Assembly: GCA_965153355.1 (NCBI GenBank)
Contig: OZ231127.1
Span: 1,612,001 to 1,676,000 of the forward strand
Source: Flaccisagitta enflata
Lineage: Eukaryota > Chaetognatha > Sagittoidea > Aphragmophora
Direction of reading: 5' to 3'
Length of the DNA: 64,000 nucleotides
Shown here piece by piece: positions 56,725 to 64,000 of this stretch; position 1 is the stretch's first letter, and the number at the start of each line of letters is the position of its first letter. The notes beneath the pieces were generated by a model, which was given only the letters and a program-made list of their open reading frames with translations, ran no database searches and was not told the DNA's origin. The translations under genes and the position numbers were made by a program.

Positions 56725-57022
56725 TAGGCCGAAGCGTGGGCTGCCGGGAGGATGTGTGTTTGTTTACTATCAGCTAATTAGACCGATGATGCCCTTTTTT
56801 TTCGCAGCGCCGCTCTTTCCAGAGAGACGCTCGCTTAATGCTCAACAAGTGAGAGTGAGAGTGAGAGTGAAAAACTAAAACGACTAAAACTAAAAGCCAC
56901 AGTCATTAACACATCAGCAAAGACGCCATTTATAGCTCCTTCAACCATTTGCAGTAGTAATTTTTGTCGACCAAACGAGACAAAACATTCTTACTATCGA
57001 TGAAGCAGGCTCTTAAGCCAGA

Positions 57023-57157
<135 letters not shown>

Positions 57158-57189
57158 CGTTTCTGCAAATTTTGACTTGTGCGTTCGGT

Positions 57190-57285
57190 TCTAATGGACA
57201 GACCAACGGACCAATAGACGGACTGATGGACAAAAAGACGGACGAAGACTCTTATAGAATTGATTGTCCGCAAATAAAAAGCACA
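57190..57285 (+). repeat. family A 3' half, decayed
   Basis: ACAGACCAACGGACCAATAG, GACTCTTATAGAATTGATTG, TCCGCAAATAAAAAG. Confidence 0.55.
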
Positions 57286-57299
57286 CATTTTTACAGAAT

Positions 57300-57825
57300 T
57301 TAATGTCAAACTCCGCAGAACAGCGTATGAGGTGTTTCTTTAAAAAAAAAAAAAGACTTGGTTGGGATTTGAAAAGGTTCATAGATTGACAAAAAAAGTC
57401 GTCAAGAAAAGCCATTTCTTGAGCACAGAACGCTGACAACTTTTGAAAATGCGCAAAAAAGAAAAAAAAAAGAAAGAAAGAAAAAGAAATGCGCCTCATA
57501 ACGTCGGGAATGAATAGTGAAAAGTCGCGACGTTACTCATGAAATACTTGGAGCGTGAAATCAAATAACTCTTTGGAAAATAAGTCGAGAAACTCAGGAA
57601 CTCAGGAGGATGAATATTAAATGGCGATGAAATTAACATGTGGGCTTAAAGTCACTCATATGACATTCTTGTCTTAATGGATGCAGTTGCCTGTAAATAT
57701 GGGAAATTAATGAGAATTTTATACAAATATCTGCAAGCAGTCTTTATCAAATTTATTCAGTGAAGAAAGTAAAGATGCCAAAGCGGTCGATTTTTATGCA
57801 GCTTCCGTCTTCGTTATGCTGTTCA
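57300..57825. other. AT-rich intron sequence
   Basis: No element or coding signal. Confidence 0.5.
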
Positions 57826-57831
57826 AATACT

Positions 57832-58075
57832 AGTACAGTGGAGCACCGCTTCAGCGCATCCGCTATCAAAAATGCCCACACAATTTTTTTCAGTTATCTC
57901 TATATTGGCGATAAGACAGCTTCACTAATAATTTTGCCTAGTCCATTCACATGCGATGTAGTGAAGCTCAACAGTACCACCAACCAGGCCTCTTGGTTCT
58001 TCTTTTCTGCCGCGAAGCAAAATTCTTCCCTTTAACGCAACCCCCCCCCCCATCGCATTATGGTAGTCATTTGTC
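57832..58075. repeat. possible pogo/Tigger-like remnant
   Basis: TACAGTGGAGCACCGCTTCAG then GCGCATCCGC resembles a pogo-type left end. TTAACGCAACCCC and CATCGCATTATGG near 58035-58065 may belong to the other side. Confidence 0.35.
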
Positions 58076-58079
58076 GTTC

Positions 58080-59045
58080 TGTAGCATGGCCTGTCTGATT
58101 TTGATACAATTTACCCCACAGAGTAAGTCTTCCCTATATGCGCTAACTCTTGAGAAAATAAATTTTCGAAGAACAGAAACTAAGAACCGTGTACCAACCT
58201 GATGCAAGGATATTTCTATTAAACAGTTACCGATCGTGCCCTACCTAAGCAAGACTATGGGCGACACCAGCAGACTGTATGTGAGCAACTGGTCCAGAGC
58301 CCAGCCAACCCCAGCTAACTCACCTAAGCGGGCTTGTGTCCTCCAAGCAAGGAACTGAGGAGATTCTTATTACGCCACCTTTACATGTTTTTAGTGATCT
58401 AATCATCAGTATAAATCTGATGCCGAAGTCTCAATAAAACGCAAAACGACATAGATAACTTTCTCATGTTCTAGAGATTACCTTTTTTCCTATTTCAAAA
58501 AATTGAGATTTTGTTCAAGTGATGGATCCAATTCGAATGGACCGTGAATCAAATTAGAAACGTAACAAGGGAGCGATAATCATAAACCTGCAATATGCAA
58601 ATTGTCCTAATGCTGACTTATATTCACTGTCTTCTTCTACTTTCATTCTTCTTCTTCCAAGGTCAAATGAAAGATAGAATGGCCAAATTCATAAAAAGAT
58701 AAGATGAAGATAAGATAAGGCTGAATATTCCAAAGATTTAGACAAGATAAGATGATTATCTTTCATTCGTTTTTCGAATAACTTTTTCGAAGAATTTGTG
58801 AAACCAACTTACCAGGCAAAATCGAGCCCAACAGGCTCCAGACAATAACTCTTTAAGAAACCCATGTAAAAAGTGTCCCACTAACAAAGCCATAGATATA
58901 GAAAGGGAATTTTTTAATGATTTTCAGGTTCACAACATGGTCTAAAATATTTTCTAATTCTACATCATTTTTTTGTATCATTTAGGTACAAAATCCTTCC
59001 TGATAAGTTTCTAACGCTGGGTATTTTTGAATGAGCTTTTTTTGG
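58080..59045. other. intron sequence without recognisable feature
   Basis: Contains GATAAGATGAAGATAAGATAAGG-type short reiteration at about 58695-58760. Nothing else was recognised on either strand. Confidence 0.5.
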
Positions 59046-59049
59046 CAGT

Positions 59050-59873
59050 CACGGCGTCCAGGAACAAACTATAGGTAGAAAAAAATGGTCAAGACTCCCG
59101 ACCTGGGAAAGAGTCTTTTTTGATGCATTAGCTATCAATTTATGGCAAAAATAAAAAAATCGGCTTGGAAATATAGAATTCAAAGCTTAAAAATAGTAAA
59201 AATGAAGCATTCTTATATATTTTTTTTGTCAGAAATTAGGATTGAAGCTTCAAGCTGTTTAAAAAATATCTGAAAAGTATGGCAATAGTTGGTGTAATAA
59301 TGCTTTTACTTATTTGGTAAGTTTAGAGGGTTATTTTATAGATGAAAACTAAAAAAACTATTTCAAACTATCAAATTGATCTTTTTTCAGCCTATTTTCA
59401 TAATTACTTCTTTGAAATTCTTGAGGACTATCAAAACTGTATAAATATTGTTGAGATACACATGCTGGAATATAGTCCAGCTAGTTTTAAGAAATATTTG
59501 ATAGATTAGAGCTTAGATATAGCAAAAAATAACAAAAAATGATCATTTTACAACAGTTTTTGATATTTTTTTGTTTTGATTTTTGGAAAATCACTCTAAA
59601 CAAACTGAGGTAGGTAAAAGCATTAGTGCAACCACTGTAGCCAAACTTTTCATACATTTTTACATACTTTTACAAGCCATGAATACAATCTTTAATCTAA
59701 AGTATACTTAAAAATGCCTTTTTTAGCTATTATTTGACCATCAATTCTATATTTCTAAGCAGATTTTTTTATTTATACCATTAATTTGTAGCTAATGCAT
59801 CAAAAAAGACATTTCCCCAGGTCAGGAGTCTTGACCATTTTTTTAGACCTAGGGTTTGTTCCTGGACGCCGTG
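59050..59873. mobile_element. 824 bp foldback element, CAGT target duplication
   Basis: Ends CACGGCGTCCAGGAACAAAC and the exact inverse, with further inverted similarity for about 190 bp (TCAAGACTCC/GGAGTCTTGA, TGATGCATTAGCTA/TAGCTAATGCATCA). CAGT lies on both sides (59046-59049 and 59874-59877). It is inserted into a family D right-end sequence that resumes with GGGACAATGACC. No transposase. Confidence 0.8.
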
Positions 59874-60030
59874 CAGTGGGACAATGACCTTTGCTTTCAT
59901 ACATAGGGGAAATTTCCTTCCTTCTCCTTTGTATGTCCACCCCCTTTTAGGCTCAATTACCTGCCTCAAGGCTTCAATCCCAGCCTCCAGGCTCAAATCC
60001 CAGTCTCAAGGATCAAATCCCATTAAGTTT
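59874..60030. repeat. family D remnant
   Basis: ACAATGACCTTTGCTTTCATAC, a TGTCCACCCCC run, then four units CAGCCTCCAGGCTCAAATCC; truncated on the right. Confidence 0.6.
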
Positions 60031-60304
60031 TTAATTTCAGTGTACATCTATTCCTGACGGATCTGTGCTCTGTAAAAATATTGCTAGTTTGACCATTGCT
60101 AGTCAGTATTTATCTGTGATGGCCTAAAGCAACTGCCAAACAAGCGGTGATCTTACAAAAATGCTGGGAAATAAAAGTGAGCTGAAGACATTTTACCATT
60201 TTGAAAAAAAAACAAGGCCAACACCTAAAAGCCAAATTTGCTTCGTCTACTGAACGTGACATTGGTTTGGACAATTTCATGATGTCTTTTGAATAACCTT
60301 AGGA

Positions 60305-60492
<188 letters not shown>

Positions 60493-60495
60493 CAG

Positions 60496-60584
60496 GCATG
60501 TACGAGCGTACAATGGAGATGAAGAAGAAGAACGGCGCATTGAAGATCTCCATTTCCGTTGGAGGATGGAATCACGCTTCCAAG
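60496..60584 (+). CDS. GH18 chitinase exon 3: SVGGW block
   Basis: From acceptor CCACAG, 89 nt complete the Gly codon begun in exon 2 and encode 29 further residues: MYERTMEMKKKNGALKISIS, then VGGWNHASK. It ends in phase 0 at donor GTAGAA (the least canonical donor of the gene). The SxGGW block is the second conserved GH18 motif (beta strand 3); human acidic chitinase has LKTLLAIGGWNFG here. The whole pyrimidine tract of its acceptor is a ~180 bp (CT)n microsatellite. The exon lies 26.3 kb from exon 2 and 708 bp from exon 4. Confidence 0.92.
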
Positions 60585-60639
60585 GTAGAAACCGGAAGTG
60601 AAAATCCACTTTGTTTGACATGAATGATACAAATAAAAA

Positions 60640-60770
60640 AGAAACAAGGCCAAGTAGGCCAATAAGGTGCAACAAGTGGATCATCGAACGAATGTGTTAC
60701 CCGACCGACCGACCAACTGACTAACGGACACAGCCAGTATTAGAGGTGCTTTGTCGCACCTAAAAAAAAC
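60640..60770 (+). repeat. family A/C-type element, GGTGC hairpin subtype
   Basis: ACAAGGCCAAGTAGGCCAAT, GTTACCCGACCGACCGACC, then GTATTAGAGGTGCTTTGTCGC with ACCT: a GGTGC/GCACC terminal hairpin followed by AAAAAAA. Confidence 0.65.
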
Positions 60771-61005
60771 AGTTTGGCATATCTCAATGCATTGAAATCT
60801 CTCATTCTGGCACATTTCAACATGTTGAGATCTCTCATTCTTCTGAGATAAATCTTGTAGAATGAAAGATCTCAACGCGTTGAAATGTGCCAGAATGAGA
60901 GATTTCAATGCGTTGAAATATGCCAGAATGAGAGATCTCAACGTGTTGAGATATGCCTAACTGCTGACATATTTACAAATACCGTTTTGTCCACTGACTG
61001 CAACT
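60771..61005. mobile_element. second, end-eroded copy of the 38.3 kb MITE
   Basis: CAGTTTGGCATATCTCAATGC, repeated TCTCATTCTGGCACATTTCAAC-type palindromes, a centre AAATCTTGTAGAATGAAAG shared with the 38.3 kb copy, and CTGCTGACATATTTACAAAT then ACCG, GTCCACTGACTG at the right. The left tip is missing. Confidence 0.75.
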
Positions 61006-61292
61006 GAAACACTGACGGATTAACAGACCAACGGACAAATAGGCAAAGTCAACAATGACAACTAAAAAAGATAAAAATCAGAAAGTGAAAAGACGCTGAA
61101 ATAAATTTCATTGGACCAAAAAAAAAATGTTTTGTCACCGTCAATTTTTTTTTTTTCTTGCGTTCAAAGAAATTCTTTGAAAGGACTTAAAAGTTAGTCA
61201 CTTTCGCTTTTAAACAAATTTGATGACAAGCATGTACGTTTGTTAGAATGTTATATGATGATAAATCAATTGACTCCCTGTCGCTATTTTAG

Positions 61293-61481
61293 GGCTTTTC
61301 TGACGTTGTGGCTTCGGCGGCCAACATGCAAAAATTCATCGATCACTCAATCAAATGGATGCGCAAAAACGGATTCGACGGATTGGATATGGACTGGGAA
61401 TATCCGGGAGTGGGTGGAGACAGAGGATCGAAACCAGAACACAAACAAGCATTTACTGTCCTCATCCAAAAACTCAGAGCC
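61293..61481 (+). CDS. GH18 chitinase exon 4: catalytic DxxDxDxE motif
   Basis: 189 nt from acceptor TATTTTAG, phase 0 at both ends, donor GTGAGT. The 63 residues are led by GFSDVVASAANMQKFIDHSI. They include FDGLDMDWEYPG, the GH18 active-site signature DxxDxDxE with all three Asp and the catalytic proton-donor Glu present. PEHKQAFTVLIQKLRA closes the exon, like the PxDKxxFTxLxxELR of other animal chitinases. This part therefore belongs to a potentially active enzyme rather than a chi-lectin, which loses the Glu. The remaining barrel and any chitin-binding domain would be encoded beyond position 64000; I see no further exon up to the right edge. Confidence 0.95.
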
Positions 61482-61500
61482 GTGAGTAACAGACACTGTC

Positions 61501-61973
<473 letters not shown>

Positions 61974-62237
61974 CGAGAAAGAAACGGCGAGAGATAAAGC
62001 ATGATTCAAGGCCCGGTAAAGTGATATGTGGGAGTATGAAAGGGCTTTGGAGATAGCCTTGAAGAGTCTTAAAGAGACGAATGTGAGGAATTGAAATATG
62101 AAGTGAAAAAGATGATGCTACGAGAGATGAATTTATATTTTGGGGTCTCAAAATTTATAACTCTCGCGGCGTTGGGAAGATGTGGTTTAGTCCGCCATAA
62201 ATTACAAAGATTCAACCCCCCCTCTTCTTCCGAGTGG

Positions 62238-62340
62238 GTAATGCTGCCGAGAATTCTCGGTAGCATTAACGATGTCATTTTGATGTTTTCATGCTATAGA
62301 GAATTCTCCATAGCATTAAAATCAATTCTCAGTTATGATG
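62238..62340. repeat. GAGAATTC palindromes
   Basis: ATGCTGCCGAGAATTCTCGG then TAGCAT, followed by ATGCTATAGAGAATTCTCCA then TAGCAT: two imperfect palindromes about 55 bp apart. Confidence 0.7.
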
Positions 62341-62379
62341 ATTATTGTAAAAAATAGTTGTTACTGAGAATAAATTTGT

Positions 62380-62385
<6 letters not shown>

Positions 62386-62441
<56 letters not shown>
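62386..62441. repeat. (CT)n microsatellite
   Basis: About 55 bp of CT. Confidence 0.95.
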
Positions 62442-62445
<4 letters not shown>

Positions 62446-62449
62446 ATGT

Positions 62450-62875
62450 TAGTTTAATGAACAAGTGGGACAGAACGCCTTAAAAAAAAAAGATATCAAA
62501 ACCTTAAAAAGATAAGAATATTACAGGTTTTTTATAGAAAATATTTTTTCATCAAACAAAGTTTTATAGATTTTTTTGTCAAATCTTTTTCATTTCATCT
62601 TTGTTATCAAAATTTTTAGGATAAATTCCATTTATTTAGAAGTGATTTCACCTTTTCTTTCTGATCAGAAAGAATTTTCAATGATTTTTTTTTTCATGTT
62701 TACATTTATGATTTTGATTGTCAAAAATATTTTTTCATAAACAGATTTGATGATTATATTGAGAATGCCATTATCTTCAAAGGCAGTTAATTTGTCTTTT
62801 CAATTGTTAATTTTTGCCTGTCTTGAATTAAAATTATTTTGTTCTTTGATTTTTTGTTGCACTAATGAAAATACA
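62450..62875. other. AT-rich sequence
   Basis: T-rich, no recognisable exon of the chitinase gene. Confidence 0.5.
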
Positions 62876-62876
62876 T

Positions 62877-63114
62877 AGGGCGCGTTTCTAGTCACAGACA
62901 ATCGCATTTTTAACGGGCAACTTGGTCGCTTGCTACGTTCATTTTTTTGCACCGCTCACTCACTCTGCAGCGCTATGCTCCATTCGCATTCACAGGCTTG
63001 CTCACTGATTCCGGTCACTCCCTCGTGGGAAAGTGGAAAATTGTAAATATGTGTTTACGCTGTAAATGCGTTCAATGGAAACACGCGTTTTTTGTTCTCA
63101 CTAGAGACACACCC
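62877..63114. mobile_element. family F element
   Basis: Left GGGCGCGTTTCTAGTCACAG then ACAATCGC, AACGGGCAACTTGGTCGC; right ACACGCGTTTTTTGTTCTCAC with TAGAGACACACCC. It is the opposite orientation of the copy at 50016-50280. Confidence 0.7.
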
Positions 63115-63129
63115 ATATTACACTCAACT

Positions 63130-63732
<603 letters not shown>

Positions 63733-63823
63733 GAAAAAGAAAAGAAAAGAAAGTAGGAGGAAGGGCAGAAAAAAAGATAAACAAATTCTCAATAGCAAGA
63801 ATCAAATTTCTCTTACCATTTTA

Positions 63824-63849
63824 ACGCTACCGAGAATTCTCGGTAGCGT
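63824..63849. repeat. perfect 26 bp palindrome, GAATTC centred
   Basis: Two 13-base arms starting ACGCTACCGAGAA. A further half-site (GATTCTCGGTAGCGTGAA) follows at about 63859-63877, then TTCTCGCCAGCATTAA. Confidence 0.85.
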
Positions 63850-64000
63850 GAAAATCTGCGATTCTCGGTAGCGTGAATTCTAAGAATTCTCGCCAGCATT
63901 AAACTCCCCTTCTTCCTCCCTCCCCCTCTCCCTTCACCTTGCTCAACCCCCTACACCCCCATCAAAAATCCTCCCTCCAATCTCCTGACTTGAAGATTGA

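Overview
This is nuclear DNA from an animal, most likely an aquatic invertebrate that I cannot place more closely. The window holds split genes with canonical GT-AG introns, two recognisably metazoan proteins (a GH18 chitinase and the cell-junction protein afadin), Penelope-like retroelements (PLEs), many MITE-like elements, and a very large amount of simple-sequence repeat. There are no bacterial features. Most long open frames here are low-complexity translations of (CT)n, (GA)n, (CA)n, (GAA)n, (TTCA)n or minisatellites and are not genes.

Layout. From 1 to about 19.7 kb is the minus-strand end of an afadin/canoe-like gene. Two adjoining exons of its first Ras-association domain are clear (19499-19700, then 6892-7004), and a third possible exon is weak (69-232). 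The 12.5 kb intron between the clear exons contains a PLE array in the opposite orientation: a 5'-truncated copy (13769-15366) head to tail with a full-length copy (15367-19246), offset by exactly 3,880 bp. Each copy ends in a hammerhead-ribozyme-like core. The full copy has an ORF1 broken by one in-frame TAG, and an RT plus GIY-YIG ORF2 cut short by one TAA; the truncated copy still has a sense codon at that site.

From about 19.7 to 30.8 kb the DNA is intergenic and repeat-rich. From 31.0 kb to beyond the right edge lies a plus-strand GH18 chitinase gene. Exon 1 (signal peptide) is 31024-31095, exon 2 is 34052-34220, exon 3 is 60496-60584 and exon 4 is 61293-61481 (catalytic DxxDxDxE motif). 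Intron phases agree at every junction. Intron 2 is about 26.3 kb and holds nested transposons, satellites and microsatellites. The remaining exons lie outside the window.

Repeats. Several families recur, and I give them working names. Family A is about 130-220 bp and runs from GGCCGGATACACGGC to a terminal hairpin such as GTCCGCGACT followed by A-rich DNA; its distant inverted arms covary between copies. Families B and C have similar terminal hairpins with different arm sequences. Family D is 0.4-1 kb, with about 50 bp inverted ends around a minisatellite core of GAGGCCTGATTTG type. Family F has ends of type GGGCGTTTCTAGT. Several single elements have clear target-site duplications: hAT-like (8 bp), TA-flanked mariner/pogo-like, and 4 bp types. 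The clearest nesting is at 40.4-43.1 kb, where a 62 bp satellite is interrupted by a hAT-like MITE and by a 1.15 kb TA-flanked element that itself carries a pogo-like MITE.

All calls were made by eye from the sequence. Repeat boundaries are approximate unless a target duplication is stated.
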